A stretch of 64,000 bases of DNA from Larix kaempferi. Its lineage: Eukaryota; Streptophyta; Pinopsida; Pinales; Pinaceae. The position numbers and the translations under genes are program-made. Each line of letters starts with the position of its first letter. Positions within the stretch are counted from its first letter, which is position 1. The notes beneath the pieces were generated by a model. It worked only from the letters and a program-made list of their open reading frames with translations, was not told the DNA's origin and made no database searches. This document shows positions 34,861 to 47,790 of the stretch, one piece after another. The DNA is taken from positions 4,887,001-4,951,000 of the forward strand of contig BSBM01000865.1 of the NCBI GenBank assembly GCA_027924585.1. Direction: 5' to 3'.

Positions 34861-36330
34861 CAGCAGTAAGTGTGTGTAAATCAGATTTGAAGACAAGAGT
34901 TCTTGAATCCCAAAATGGTGATGAAACTTGCCTTCAAATTAAAGAAAAGTTGCAGCAGATAAATATCGATGAAAAGTGTACAGGGTATCAACTTGGTGAA
35001 GATGATATCCTCATTTATAAAGATAGACTGTATATTCCAAATAGTGCATATTTGAAGAAGCTAGTGATGGATGAAATACATCAAATGCCATATTTTGGAC
35101 ACCCAACATATCATAAAACTATAACAGGAGCAAGAAGGAAATATTTTTGGCATGGTATGAAGAAAGACATAGATGAGTACATTGCTAGGTGTCAAAAGTG
35201 CCAACAGGTCAAAGCAGAGCACCAACATCCAGCAGGATTATCGTTGCCCTTACCCATTCCAGAGTGGAAGTGGGAAGTGATCTCTATGGATTTTATAACA
35301 GGTATGCCCATGATAGTGAAGAAGCATGATTCAATCATGGTAGTGGTGGACAAGCTATCAAATGTAGCTCATTCATTCCAGTCAAGTCCACTCACAAGGA
35401 TAATGACATTGCAAAAATATTCATGAGCGAGATATTCAAATTGCATGGATTGCCCAAGGCAATAATTTTTGGTCGTGATACAAAGTTCACTTCCAATTTC
35501 TGGAAAGGATTGTTTCAGGAATTGGGAACTAGATTAAATTTCAGTACAACATATCATCCTCAAACAGATGGCCAAACTGAGACGGTGAATCAGGTTCTTG
35601 AAGACATGCTGAGAATGTATGTGATGGATAAACCATACAAGTGGGAAGATTACCTACACTTGGTAGAATTTGCATACAATAATGGGAATCATGCATAATT
35701 GGGAATGAGTCCATGTGAGGCATTGTATGGCAAGGGATGCAGGACTCCAGTGAATTGGGATAGTCCGATAAATAGGGTAGTGCTTGGGCCAGAGATGATC
35801 AAGGAAATGGAACTAGAAGTTGTTCAGATCAAGTAGAATTTAAAGGCAGCTTAGGATAGGCAAAAGAGTTATGCAGATTTGAAAAGAGTGCATTAGAAAT
35901 TTAAGATTGGGGATCATATTTATTTGAGGGTGAAACCAATGAAAAGTTCCTTGAAGTTGGGGAGTTGTGCCAAGCTAGCACCAAGATATTATGGGCCATT
36001 TGAAGTCCTTGATAGAATAGGACCAATTTCATATAGAGTTGCATTTCCTGCTAACATAAGAGCTCATAATGTTTTCCATGTATATTTTCTTAAGAAGTAT
36101 GTACATAATACTAATCATATGATTGATTGGAATGTGATACAGGTGGAACCTGAGGGAGAGTTCCAAGTGGAGCCTATGCACATCCTCGACAAGAAGGTCA
36201 CATTGTTCCAGAACTGAGCCATCAGATAGGTAAAGGTGCACTGGGAGCACCTTAGTCCCGATGAGGTTACATGGGAGCTTTAGGATGCCATGTGGGAGGC
36301 ATTCCCATTTTTGTTTAGTTTTGAGAACAC
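34861..36330 (+). pseudogene. gypsy D integrase and C-terminal domain
   Basis: An HHCC-type zinc-binding part (GHPTYHKTI, then CQKCQQVK) lies near 35097-35210. The catalytic core starts near 35285 (MDFITGMP) and continues with FGRDTKFTS near 35469 and a TTYHPQTDGQTE motif at 35548-35583. A frameshift near 35370 separates the two halves, and stops follow at 35696, 35836, 35851 and 35894. The C-terminal part (YYGPFEVLDRIGPISYR, then NVFHVYFLKK) is the GPY/F-type module near 35985-36100. A W/TWEL-type tail close to 36275 suggests a degraded chromodomain-like end. Confidence 0.88.
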
Positions 36331-36362
36331 TAAGGACGGTGTTATTATAAGGGGGAGGGGAA

Positions 36363-37883
36363 TGTAATACCCCCATTTTTACCCTTGGAATGTATTGGCT
36401 TTTATTGTAAATGTTGTATACATGCGATGTATGTTTTCCTAGCATGGAGCTCAAGGCCAAGGCCTTGCTAGTGGATGCTAAGATTTTATTTTAAAAAGGG
36501 AAGTATTTGATATTATGGTATCCATGTGCTATTAAGCCATGGAACATTGTAAAATGATGTAAATATTAATATTGAAATAAAATACCAAAAAATGGCTATA
36601 GAAGCAACTAATGAGAAGGGGCCATGTGTATTCCACTAGGGAGTGGTGAGGGGGTTGTGGGGTTGAACCATATGCTGCCTAATGTCATCTTGAGAACCCA
36701 TTTGACTTTTTTTGCTGACATTTAATTCAGTTGTAAGGAAGTGGTTGAGGAAATCATTCCATGGCTTCAATGGAGCATGGACAGCCCAAAAATTCGTATG
36801 GTAGGCGTGGGATCTGTTTTCTTGACCCACAAGTCACTCTACCTCATGGGAATTCGTTCTTCCTCATTCCCATTCCATTGTTGAACATCTAAGATTTAGT
36901 TTTCATGCATTACACATGCGTGGCAGTGAGAAAAACCAGAAATCGAAACTTTGAATTAAGCCACATTTTGAAGTGCCATAAACACCTAGAATTTTGTGTG
37001 GACAATGAAATCCAATGGGGGATCCATAGACCTAAACCTTGGGGTCAATTTGAGAGTGTTAGATACTCCGAAATCCATAGGAAAACCCATATTTTGTAGC
37101 CCGAAAATCCAATTACGAGATAGAATTATTTGGTGATCAAATTGATAAAATCAAAGTGTGAATGACAGAGAAGAAGAGAGAAAAGAGGTTGGAACTGTTT
37201 GATAAACCCAGTGAAGGCTAGAATCTCAAGAATTTATCAACTTGGACCTTTCTATGCCCACCCTGAATAGCACTAGAGTGCAGCAGATAAGGGGACCTTC
37301 CTTGTGTTGCGTCTGGTAGGTATTGTGGGTGCCATGACTGTTTGATTTTAGTTGAGATGCATGTAGCTCTGTGGTTGATCTCACTGGCTTAGCATTTTCC
37401 TCCCTGTCTCTTGCATGCTTGATAAACCCAACTGTGTGTTGGCTTAGCATGATTGTTTGTGTGAAATCATGGCTGTGAGTGAGCTCGTTTAATTCCTCCT
37501 TAGTGGATACACAACCCAGCTCAGGGGTGGTCTCTCATTTGAAAGAATATAGGTTGGATAGAGACCTATGGTTGGGTGGAACGTTTCTCTCACATAGCCA
37601 ATTGCTGGGACAGTTTCATTTTAAAGATAAGTATTATTTATGTGTTTTAATTCTGTAATGTTTTAATTATTGTTGTCTGTTATGATTATATGTTGAATGC
37701 ATGATGGACTTTTGTTTGGATGATTTTTATTTTCGTTGTGTTTATTGAGTATGATATGCACACATGAGTTTTTATTTAATTATGAATTTTCTAGTAATGA
37801 ATGGGGCTGAGTTTCCCAAATAAGCCTCGGAATGTGAGTCATGTTTCCTCCTTTGAATCGGATCGACGGGAGGGGACATGACA
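36363..37883 (+). repeat. 3' LTR of gypsy element D
   Basis: It starts TGTAATACCCCCATTTTTAC right after the PPT aagggggaggggaa (36349-36362) and ends ggacatgaca. It is slightly shorter than the 5' LTR (1521 against 1543 bp), partly by loss of bases near 37270-37290. Confidence 0.92.
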
Positions 37884-37888
37884 TCGAT

Positions 37889-39879
37889 GAGTAAGAGAAA
37901 TCCAAGGAATGTGTATCTGGCATGGTTTGTTCCTCTACTCAACTCCATATGTAGTATATGGAGGTTTGGTACATAGAACATATAAGTTGCCCGAATTGGA
38001 GAATTTGGTCATGGATTTAGGAAGGTTGTTGGACAACCCTAGCTCATCGCAATCGAGGGAGACTCGTTATGTAAAGAACCTCAATACTATTTGGTTTACC
38101 AAGATTCTTCTTGGTCATTCTCTAATGGAGAGTTAAGAGGGTAATATTCTGGAGGACAACTAAGGTGTCATTATAGCTACGTGAATGGGTCACATTGAAG
38201 GCTGGTTGGGCTAGATGGCCAAAGCTGATGGACTTGGACTCCAAAATGAACATTTTTGGCTCATGAATTGATGGGAAGGTTATTTTGTAAGAAGACGAAC
38301 CTTGGGAATGAGGTTTGTCTTATCTTCCACAAGTAGCCAAGTTCTGAGCTGAAGTACGAGTCTGTAGGTTTGAAGGTGACCCCTCGTACCACTAGCCTTG
38401 ACAATGCTTGATTCTGTTGATGTTCTTGCCTCAAGGCCAAGTATAATTCTTAGCTATTCTACCTTTATATCCATTGGTACTACTTTTAGTGGTTTTGATT
38501 ATGCTCTTCAGTTCAAATTTTTTACTCTTTCATCTATTAACCTCGGCTTATGGGGGTTTAAGTCTTTAAATTTTAGTTTTTGGGACTATTTGGACAACTA
38601 TTTTAGCTTAGACATTAACACTATTTTTTATGATTTATTCAACAATAACTCAGACTGGAAGTTAGTGGGTAAGCTTTGGATGTACGATTGGTTAGGATTC
38701 CTAAACGGTAAGCCATCCACAACAACAAATGTATTTCTCTAGTTTTGAGTTTAATAGATTATGAGATTTACAAAAAAAATTACAAGGTCCACTAGGTAGT
38801 TAGTACTTATTAATTATGGGACCAAGTGAAATAGTTATGGGTTCGGTATATTGAAAGATTATTTAAATATCTAGGAGGCTATGGATTGTTTTGTCAAGAA
38901 TTGTTGTATTGGATCTCTACTCAAGTGAAGGTTTCCCAACCTTAATAGGCAAGTGAACATTACTTCCAAAATTAATTTTCATAATACAAGAGTTATTTAT
39001 GTCGCATATTTCTTATCCATTTCTAGTATTTCACATCATTTATCTCTGTATATCTTGTGAATTGTTCTAATTTTTAGGGTCAAGAATACCACAAGTTGTA
39101 TCCGAGAACTTCTCTAAGCAAACACACCTCTAGAATTTTGATATCTTATTTTTAGGCTAGAGAAGTGTACCAAAATATTTAAATAACATAGAGATTTTTT
39201 ATTTAATGGGTAAACCTATAGTTGGAGAAGCATACACATAGAGAATACAATTGGTATTAAGTCACATTTCTTGGGCACTAGTGGAACCTCTATTGGTACT
39301 CCTTCAAGTAGTGCGACATCAAACAACAATTGTATATGTAATATCACTTCCATGTACCCTCATGTATGTTAGAAGTCCCCTAGAAAACCTAAAGCTAGTT
39401 GTAGATAATTCAATCAACCATATTTTTCCTATAGTGGCACATAAGAGCATAGGACTCAACAATATTACTCTCTCATTCCTAGGTATTTGGGTAGTACAAT
39501 TAAGGGTATGGTTTATCTTCCTTATTTAGCACCCTAAGTATATTAGAGAGCTATATTACTTGATAATCCCTTGTCCTCGGCACCCTAGAAATCCTAACCC
39601 CTATCACCAACTAGTGAAATTCCTACATCTTTGCATCTAAAAGGAATTTGGATATTCTGTCAATATAGTAACCCTGTTATGTGTTACCAGCTAGCTAAAT
39701 TCCTACATCTCTACATCTAGATGGAATTTACAAATTATGTTAGCGTAGTAATATTCAATAGGGAGAAATGTTCATCTTAGTGTAAAAAAAATATAGGATC
39801 AACCAACACCGTTGTTTGATCCCAATCACAAAAGAATCCTAGCATCATGTTAATCATGTTGGTATACATCTCTTATAAC
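37889..39879. other. Intergenic DNA with no recognised gene
   Basis: Open stretches at 37909-38136, 38398-38742 (114 codons, aromatic-rich) and 39251-39529 have no recognisable domain or start context. A two-copy tandem repeat of about 82 bp with aattcctacatct lies at 39606-39770. The right end reaches the target site of copia element E. Confidence 0.4.
39606..39770. repeat. Two-copy ~82-bp tandem repeat
   Basis: Copies near 39606 and 39688 share accarctagyraaattcctacatct, catcta, ggaattt and tagtaa blocks in the same order and spacing. Confidence 0.6.
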
Positions 39880-40377
39880 TGCCAGAGATATGGATCTAAC
39901 TAAAATAGCTTCCTTATCTATGCAAAACAATAATATATCAACAATAAGTACAAAAAATAGAATAAGAGAAAAGAGTACACCAGATATACGTGGTTCACCC
40001 AATTGGGCTACGTCCACAGGAAGGTAGTCTTCTATTATCTCTAGAATATCTCCCTCAAGCTTGTAGAGAGCAATGCCAATAAACCCAATACAATATAGAA
40101 ATACTTGTGTGAATAAGTAAAGATCATGATGAGTAATGTGACTCCCTTGACTCTATTATATACTAAGAGATGAGGAGGAATTAATCTCACATATTACATG
40201 TGGGATAATATAATTCTCCATAATAACATCTCTTTATATAATAATGAATATCAAGAGTATATTTTACCATAATGAATATGGGATATAATGTATTACTCTT
40301 TTACATAAGATTGTGGATATCTTCCGACATAATACAAAGACATTATTATCTTCCAAGGAATATAAAATATTCCAACA
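39880..40377 (-). repeat. 3' LTR of copia element E
   Basis: It begins (plus strand) tgccagagatatggatctaac and ends aaaatattccaaca, next to ctccccctt (40378-40386), the complement of the PPT. It is nearly identical to 52106-52597 over long stretches such as acaataatatatcaacaata. Confidence 0.92.
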
Positions 40378-40389
40378 CTCCCCCTTAAT

Positions 40390-41869
40390 AATGGCTGGGA
40401 GAAAATCCCACTAACAAAGGAAGGAAGGAGTCATTATTGCTCCCCCTTGATGGAAACTTCCCTCAACCCCAGTAAGGAACGAAGATGCACATACTTCGCT
40501 GCTGTTAAGGATTTGGTGAAGATATCGGTTACTTGCTGCTTTGTAGGACAATACTCAAGAGAAAGAACACCATCTGCAACGAGACCTCAAATGTAATGAT
40601 CATCAAGATCGATATGCTTTGTCTTGGAGTGATATACCGGATTATAAGCAAGTTGAATTGCACCCTGATTGTCACATTTCAACATAGTGGACGATTTCAG
40701 AACCAGACCAAGCTCAGTGAGAACATGCCGTAACCAAACTGCTTCTTTAGCTTCTTCTTTGGTTGCTCTATACTCTGCTTCACACAAAGATAAAGAAAGA
40801 GTCTTCACCTTTTTGTTAGACCAAGAAATCGGACCTAAACCAAGTTGAAATATATAACCAACAGTTGATCGCCAATCATAACTGTCACCTACCCAGTCAG
40901 AATCTGTATAACCAGAAAGTGAAACTGTAGTACTGCTCGAATAAAAAAAACCATAGTACAATGTCCCCTGTAAATATCGCAAAATTCTCTGTGCTGCTTG
41001 CAAATGACTTTCATGAGGTTGCTGCATGAACCATGAAACCATATTGACGGCGAAAGAGAGATCTGGTCTGATGTGAGTTAAATATATCAAACTACCGACT
41101 AGCTGACGATAAAGAGTAGCATCAACAAGAGGAGTAGTACACTCAACAGTTAACTTCACACCAGACTGAAAAGGCATAGGAGCATGTTTACAATCACTCA
41201 TGTGGAAACGAGACAATAAATCTGTAGCATACTTCGGTTGAGAGAGAAAAATACCATCTTCCATATGCCAAATTTGAAGACCCAAGAAATAGTGCAATAT
41301 ACCGAGATCAGTCATTTCAAACTATTTTTGAAGGTCACTTTTCATATTTTGAATGATAACAAGTTGGCTTCCAGTGATAATAAGATCATCCACATATAAA
41401 ACAATAAAAATGATATTAATATCAACATGCTTAACATACAGGTTAGGATCAGATATACAATGCTTAAAACCATTATTCAAGAAATATGCATCAATTTTAT
41501 CATACCAAGCCCTAGGTGCTTGTTTAATACCATATAAATACTTGTGTAATTTACATACTAAACTTGATGATTCAGCATTAATAAAACCAGGAAGCTATTG
41601 CATATAAATGTCTTCATTAAGATCACCATTTAAAAATGCACTTTTAACATCCATTCAGTGTATTTCCCATTTATAAGATGTAGCAATAGATAAAATGGTT
41701 ATTATTGTATTCATTTTAGCAATACGAGCAAAAGTTTCATTATAATCTATACCTTCAAGTTGATTAAAACCTTTTGCAACTAATCTAGATTTATAATTTT
41801 CAATCTGTCCTTCTGTAGTAAATTTAGTTTTATAAACCCATTCTTTCCTGGAGGAAGAGGAACAAGAGA
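40390..41869 (-). pseudogene. copia E reverse transcriptase-RNase H
   Basis: A long open stretch (40587-41315) covers the RT end and RNase H: MTDLGILHYFLGLQI at the start, LYRQLVGSLIYLT, then the RNase H signatures GYTDSDWVGD, LSLCEAEYRA and KCDNQGAIQLA, and HSKTKHIDLDDHYI. Expected catalytic acidic residues (D in YTDSDW, E in CEAEY, D in CDNQ) are present. Upstream RT (41320-41869) is interrupted by stops but keeps its copia signature. The tail ends at the PPT. Confidence 0.9.
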
Positions 41870-43387
41870 CTAAGTCTTGTTCTTCATAAGAGAATCATAC
41901 TCAGCAGACATAGATTTTTCCCAATGAGGTTTACCCTTAGCTTGGGCATAAGAGGTAGGATCATCTGTGGCCAAAACTTTGGTCAGAAGAGCAAAGTTAG
42001 ATCTAGTTCTACGACTATCGGAAGGGATTCTGATATCACTTCCTACAGATTCAAGAGTTTTCTGGGCCAAAACAGGAAGGTTAGAAGCGACAGAAGTCAC
42101 TTCAAGAGCTTCGAGACATTCCAGTGGAATACTTGAAGAAGAAGAAGAAGAAGAAGAAGGTGAACTAAGATCAGTCACAGAACTGGAAGGAGCAATTGAG
42201 ATAGGAGTAACAGGTAATAAGGGAATATTCAAAGTAACATGACGTTCGACAGACTCAGGTGGTGGAGATACTTCAATAAATTGAACATCTCTTCTAATGA
42301 TGACACTTTGATTAGAAGGATAAAAAAACCTATAAGCCTTAGAGTCCTCAGAATAACCAATGAATATACACTTGTGAGACTTGGGTTCTAACTTTTTCCG
42401 TTTGTCATCGGGAATATGAGCCCCACATTCGCAACCAAACACTTTAAAGTTACTAATATCCGGTTTTCTACCATTCCATTTTTCCTCGGGGGTAACATGC
42501 TTAACAGCTTTTGTAGGAACTCTATTTAAAATAAAGTTAGCACAACTTATGGCTTCGGCCCAAAATTTCTTATGTAATCCTTTAGAATAAAGCATACATC
42601 TAGCCATTTCAACTAAAGTTCTATTTTTCCTTTCAGCAACACCATTTTGTTGAGGTGTGTAAGGAACAATCTTTTGATGTTGAATTCCATGTTTAGATAA
42701 AAATACTTCAAATTATTTCTTAATGAATTCCCCCCCATTATCAGTTATTAAACTCTTAATCTTTTTACCAGAATCATTTTCAACCAAGGATTTAAATACT
42801 TGAAATTTAGAAAAAGTGTCACTTTTATGTTTCAAAAAATAAACCCATGATTTTCTACTAAAGTCGTCAATAAAGGTAAGAAAATAGACTGCATGTGATA
42901 TAGAAGGAACTTCAAGAGGACCACAAATTTCACTATGAATTAATTACGAAGGTTCTTTAGCATGCCAAGCTTTACCTTTATCAAACATTTCTCTATGATG
43001 TTTACCAAGAACACAACCTTCACAAACACCGTTAGTAGACAAAATATTAGGCAAGCCAAGTACCATTTTAGTTAACATTTTAATTTTACCATAATTCAAA
43101 TGACCTAATCTTTCATGCCATAATTTACTTAGTTCATTAGCATGAGCAACATAGGAATAAAAAGGTTTTCTTTTAGTTGAATTAAAACCAACAAATTTAT
43201 AGAAACCAACAGTATGATCAATAGGACCAGAAGAAACTACTTTGAAATTTTGATTGATATATTTAAGAACATATTTATTAGGCCAGGCTTCAAATTTATA
43301 TTTGACATGCACGATAAATAGAAGGTAAGTTGATGGCCATATTTTCAACATGAAAAACATCTTCCAATTGACCATTAGCAACATTTA
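41870..43387 (-). pseudogene. copia E integrase and GAG-pre-integrase
   Basis: The 41870-42607 ORF holds the integrase end (MARCMLYSKGLHKKFWAEAI), the SH3-like domain (KLEPKSHKCIFIGYSEDSKA) and a Ser tract encoded by a (GAA/TTC)-type microsatellite at 42135-42159, then the RT start. The integrase core at about 42610-42940 has stops. GAG-pre-integrase is at 42944-43384 (LWHERLGHLNYGKI, then CEGCVLGKHH). The frame is cut at 43387 by the insertion of element F and resumes at 50170. Confidence 0.9.
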
Positions 43388-44368
43388 TGATGCAGGGGCA
43401 TTAGAGCCTAGGAAGATCAGTCAAAGTTGATCGACAAAAGGGAGCCGACCAGAGGGAGTGCCGACGACTGCTGGTGCATGAAGCAGATTGACTCCTCAAA
43501 GTCAATGAGTCGAGCGGAAGCTGTCGAAGCAGTCGACAAAAGTGAAGAGGTCGAGAGTCGACATGTCAATGTCAATAGATGACAGTCGATAGGAGAGAAG
43601 TTGCCGCAGAGTCATGGAAAGGTCGACATGTTTCTGAACTACGACATCAACAGGTTTTGGGCATCATCCAAGCGAGGAGGAAGGGGCAGACTAACGAAGC
43701 CTAAGCGCAGAGTGAAAGCCGACAGGTGAGTCGAAGATGACAGAGGATAGTATGGCCGACGGGATGGTTTACTGTAGATTGTAAGAGGAAGCGTAGAAGT
43801 TAAGGAGCGTACTTAGAAACAGTTCGGGGTTGCTAAGGAAGTTAATAGCAATTATTGCAGGTGGGTGAAGACATGACAGATGTCATCACAAGAAAAGGCT
43901 GTGCAGCACGGTCAGGTGCTGACAGTTGCAGGTCTGCAGGATCATGGAAGGATCGGTTGATAGGAGAATGCGTGTCTCGGGGATCACAATGGTCTCGGGA
44001 ACGGTAGCAACGGGGTAGAAATCCAGGGAGTTTGGATCAGAAGGGGGACTTTTGGGATTGTGACTTGGAATTTTGGAGAGTCAAGCAAAGCCAAAGGAAA
44101 GATCGAGCCATAGCTCATAGTTCAATATTGTGAGGGTGAGTTCGACACACTGAGAGAGCACACCGCAGTTACTTCTGTATTGTAATGGTTGAGGCCGACA
44201 GATATTTAGTTATTTGTATTTACAGTTATTCTGCATTGTAACCGATTCAGGGAAGTAATATAAGCCATATTCTGGCATGTTGTTTGCATCTTGTTTGTGT
44301 GAACATTTGTGGTCATGTTATCTATATTGTTAAGGAAGAACCTTTTGTGTCGAAGGTGACTTGCGCCA
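43388..44368 (+). repeat. 5' LTR of gypsy element F
   Basis: It starts TGATGCAGGGGCATTAGAGC and ends gacttgcgcca, two bases before the PBS. It is unusually rich in gtcga/tcgac words in its first 400 bases. It pairs with 49182-50169. Confidence 0.93.
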
Positions 44369-44370
44369 GT

Positions 44371-44383
44371 TGGTATCAAAGCC
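44371..44383 (+). other. Primer-binding site of gypsy element F
   Basis: TGGTATCAAAGCC, a one-base variant of the initiator-Met site, two bases after the LTR. Confidence 0.85.
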
Positions 44384-44626
44384 AGGAAGTGAGTCCCGTT
44401 GAATTGAGCGGGAAGTGAAATCCTGCGTGTAGAAGAACGTCGAGTGATATTGATCCTACGAGTGTGTTGAATAACTCCAGCTAAGCAGAGTTGTACACGA
44501 CTTGTTGAAGTTTGGTTTCAATTGGACGAGTGGGATTTTTAGCAGAGGTTGAAAATGGCTCACAGAGGCGTTAATGTCCAAGGATGAAGAGCACATGGCA
44601 CAGCAGCCGTCATAGTTGATCGTGAG

Positions 44627-45780
44627 ATGTTCAACAAATGTGTCCTAACAATGCGAACTTTGATAAATGAAGTCGCGGTGATCAAAGAAAGCCAAAGGCA
44701 TGGTTGTATTCCTTAAGAATTATACCACAACGACGAGGAAGTCAAAGGAGTGGAACCACGGAAAGCAGCGAAAGATGAACCAAAAGAAAAACTCATCAAG
44801 CTTTTGACGGAGATGAGAGTTCGAGCAAAGATATATGTTCATACCTACTCAGGGAGTCTGGACCCAGAAGACTTGATCGAATGGTTCAGAGAGATGGAGA
44901 AATACTTCGACATAGAGCAGATCGATGACCCTAAGCAGGTTAAGACTGCATGTTTGAGGTTGAAGGATCATGCCTCATTGTGGTGGGACAATGTACAGGC
45001 TAATAGAGTCAAGAAGGGCAAGGAGAAAATCAAGTCTTGGGATAGGATGGTCGTCAAGTTGAAAGGAAATTTCTTGCCGAATGACTATGTTATTTCCTTG
45101 TTCAGGAAGTTGCACAACTTTTGACAAAAGGAGATGACCGTGAAGGAATACACGGAAGAGTTCTACCGATTGTCGATAAGGTCGAGTCAGACCGACGAAG
45201 GAGAAGAAGCTGTCGCTAGGTATGTGAACGGCTTGAAATATGCCATTCATGATTAATTGAGCATGTCTAGGTTCAGAGCAGTGGGTGAAGCCTACCAGTT
45301 AGCTCTAAAGGCAGAAGAGAAACTGTCGAGGAGATCTGCAGCGACCAGAGGTCGAATGACTGGTCAGGGTGCGAAGACTGTTACTGCAAAAGGTCAAAGT
45401 AGAGGTTATAGGAAGGAAGCTATCGAAGATAATCAACATGAAGAAGGGACATTGACAAGGGAGAAAGTGCAAGAGAACTGACGCAATGGTCGAGAGAATC
45501 GTGGTCGAGGTGCATATGGTCGAAGTGGTCCATCTGACAGAAAAGGCGTTATTAGACTAGCCATAATCTATTACAATTGTCGTGGAGCAGGACACAAGGA
45601 ATATGAATTCCCAAAGAACCTACATGCTGCAGAGGAGTCAAAACCCAGACGTCGAAGAGATGAACGGGTCGACGAGAGGGAAGAATCGGCATCCGAAAGC
45701 AGTGGATATGGTAAGAAGAAAAGTCAGGCCATGACAGCTAGCAAGACACTAGTTCTGGATGACAGATACAACGAGTAAGA
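44627..45780 (+). pseudogene. gypsy F gag
   Basis: The ATG at 44627 opens a frame that, apart from stops, continues into pol. The retrotransposon Gag core lies at 44850-45230 (LDPEDLIEWFREMEKYFDI, then LKDHASLWWDNVQ and VKEYTEEFYRL). A basic Arg/Gly-rich part follows. The CCHC knuckle position reads YNCRGAGHKEYEF near 45572-45612, so the first and last Cys are lost. Stops lie near 44715, 45122, 45255, 45479 and 45777. Confidence 0.88.
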
Positions 45781-47790
45781 GCCGGCACAGCGGAAGGTGA
45801 TCTTTCGAATGAAGGTGCAAATCGGTGAATGGCATTGCAAGACCATAGTTGATGGTGGAAGCACTGAGAATCTGTCAACAAAGGTGATTGAGAAAGCAAA
45901 GTTGAGATGTCGAGAACATCCACACCCTTAGAAGATCTCATAGTTGCAGAAAGGACACCATGTGAAGGTGACCAGATAGTGCCTGATTAACTTCAAGGTT
46001 GGGAAGTTAGAGGACAACATACTGTGCGACGTAATCCCAATGGACATGTGCCATCTATTGTTAGGAATACCATGGGAGTATGATCAGAAAATGATCTATG
46101 ATGGTCGAGCCAACATAGTCACAGTGTGGAAGAATGGCATGAAAAGGACTCTTAAGCCGAAGCAGGAGGAGGAAACCGACATTAAGCAGGGTGACAACAA
46201 CTTTTGGGAGAAGCGTTTGTTGATGTGTTCAACGCAAGAATTCCTTGCGGAAGAGGAAAAGCAGTCAGGGTGTTATGCTATCATTCCAAAGGGACCATAT
46301 GTCGAGGAGGAGACAGTGGAGGAGAAATTTCCAGTCGAAGTCAGAAAGATGCTCGAAGAGTTTCACAGCATAGTGTTCGATGAGACACCGACGGGATTGT
46401 CGCCGACAAGAAGCATATCCCATCAGATCGACTTAATTCCAAGGTTGAGTCTGCCAAACAAGGCACTGCATAGGATGAGTCCGGCAGAAGGTCAGGAACT
46501 CAATCGACAGGTCCAGGAGTTATTGGACAAAGGGTTGATCAAAGAGAGTCTGAGTCCATGCATGGTACCAGCAGTATTGATGCCGAAAAAGGGTGGAGAA
46601 TGGAGGATGTGTATAGACTCCAGTGCTATCGACAAGATCCCAATCAAGTATTGGTTTCCATTGCCGAGGATGGATGACTTGATGGATTGTTTGAGTGGAG
46701 TGAAGTACTTTACGAAGATAGACCTGAAGAGAGGTTACCACCAAATTCAGGTTAGAGAAGGAGACGAACGGAAGACAACATTCAAGACAAAGGAAGGGTT
46801 GTATGAGTGGTTAGTCATGCCATTTGGATTGACTAATTCACTCAGTACGTTCATGCGGTTGATGAATGAAGTACTGAAACCATTCTAGGGAAATTTTGTC
46901 GTAGTCTATCTAGATGACATTCTGATTTTCAGTCGAACCAAGGCAGAACACTTGGGGCACATTTGACAGGTATTACAGAGATTGCAGGAAGAGAAGCTGA
47001 TGGTGAACTTGCAAAAGTGTTTCTTCATGAAGGATGAAATGGTATACTTGGGATTCGTAATCTCGAGTAAAGGGTTGGTGATGGACCCAGAAAAGGTGAA
47101 GGCGATATTGGATTGGCTGGAACTAACAAGTGTGATTGGAGTAAGGAGTTTCCATGGACTTGCCACTTTCTATAGGAAGTTCATTCAGGGATTCAGTCGG
47201 ATTTGCGCACCGTTCATAGAGTGCATGCACAAAGGAGAGTTCAAGTGAACGAAAGTAGCTTAGCAAGCTTTCGACAAATTGAAGGAAAAGGTCACTAAGA
47301 GCTCGGTGTTGGTGCTCCCATATTTCGACAAAGTTTTCCAGGTCGATTGCGACGCAAGTGGAATCGCAATTGTAGTAGTGTTGAGCCAGGAGCGCCGACC
47401 AATTGCATTTTTCAGTGAAAAGTTGGATGATACGAAGCAGAAATATTTGTTCTATGACCAGGAATTCTATGCTATTGTCCAAGCATTGAAGAAGTGGAGG
47501 CATTATTTGTTGCCCAAGGAATTTATGTTGTACACAGATCACCAAGCACTGAGGTATCTTAATACTCAGTCGAAGTTGCATCAACGACACATGAAATGGG
47601 TCAAATTCCTACAGGGATATACGTTCATGTTGCGACATAGGTCGGGCAAGTCGAATAAATTTGCTGACGCCCTAAGTAGAAGAGTTTCATTGCTGAACAC
47701 AACGATAGTTCAGGCAACGGGAATAGAGTCGGTGAATGAGAGTACGCTACCGATGGAGATTTTGCGAAAGCATGTGAAGCTTGTTGAGAA
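45781..47790 (+). pseudogene. gypsy F protease, reverse transcriptase, RNase H
   Basis: Protease: TIVDGGSTENL near 45843-45875 (D-G-G-S in place of the common D-S/T-G). The region upstream of RT is open at 46040-46888. RT motifs: [24 protein letters not shown], then the catalytic YLDDILIFSR (46907-46936). [15 protein letters not shown] connection motif lies near 47156. RNase H starts at about 47335 (VDCDASGIA) and ends FADALSRR near 47660. All are in one frame, with stops near 46886, 46964, 47246 and 47261. Confidence 0.9.

Larger units (their letters stand above)
28554..37883 (+). mobile_element. Complete but decayed Ty3/gypsy element D
   Basis: Two ~1.5-kb LTRs flank a 6.3-kb interior with leader, gag, protease, RT, RNase H and integrase in gypsy order (RT before integrase). 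PBS and PPT are in place. The flanks are TCAAT (28549-28553) and TCGAT (37884-37888), a 5-bp target duplication with one substitution. The coding frame is nearly continuous but holds multiple stops and one frameshift, so the copy is inactive. Confidence 0.93.

Noticed and set aside
38398-38742. 114-codon aromatic-rich plus-strand ORF
   Set aside because: No domain, no codon structure, and it sits in AT-rich DNA where T-rich codons give such ORFs by chance; kept only as a note in the intergenic entry.
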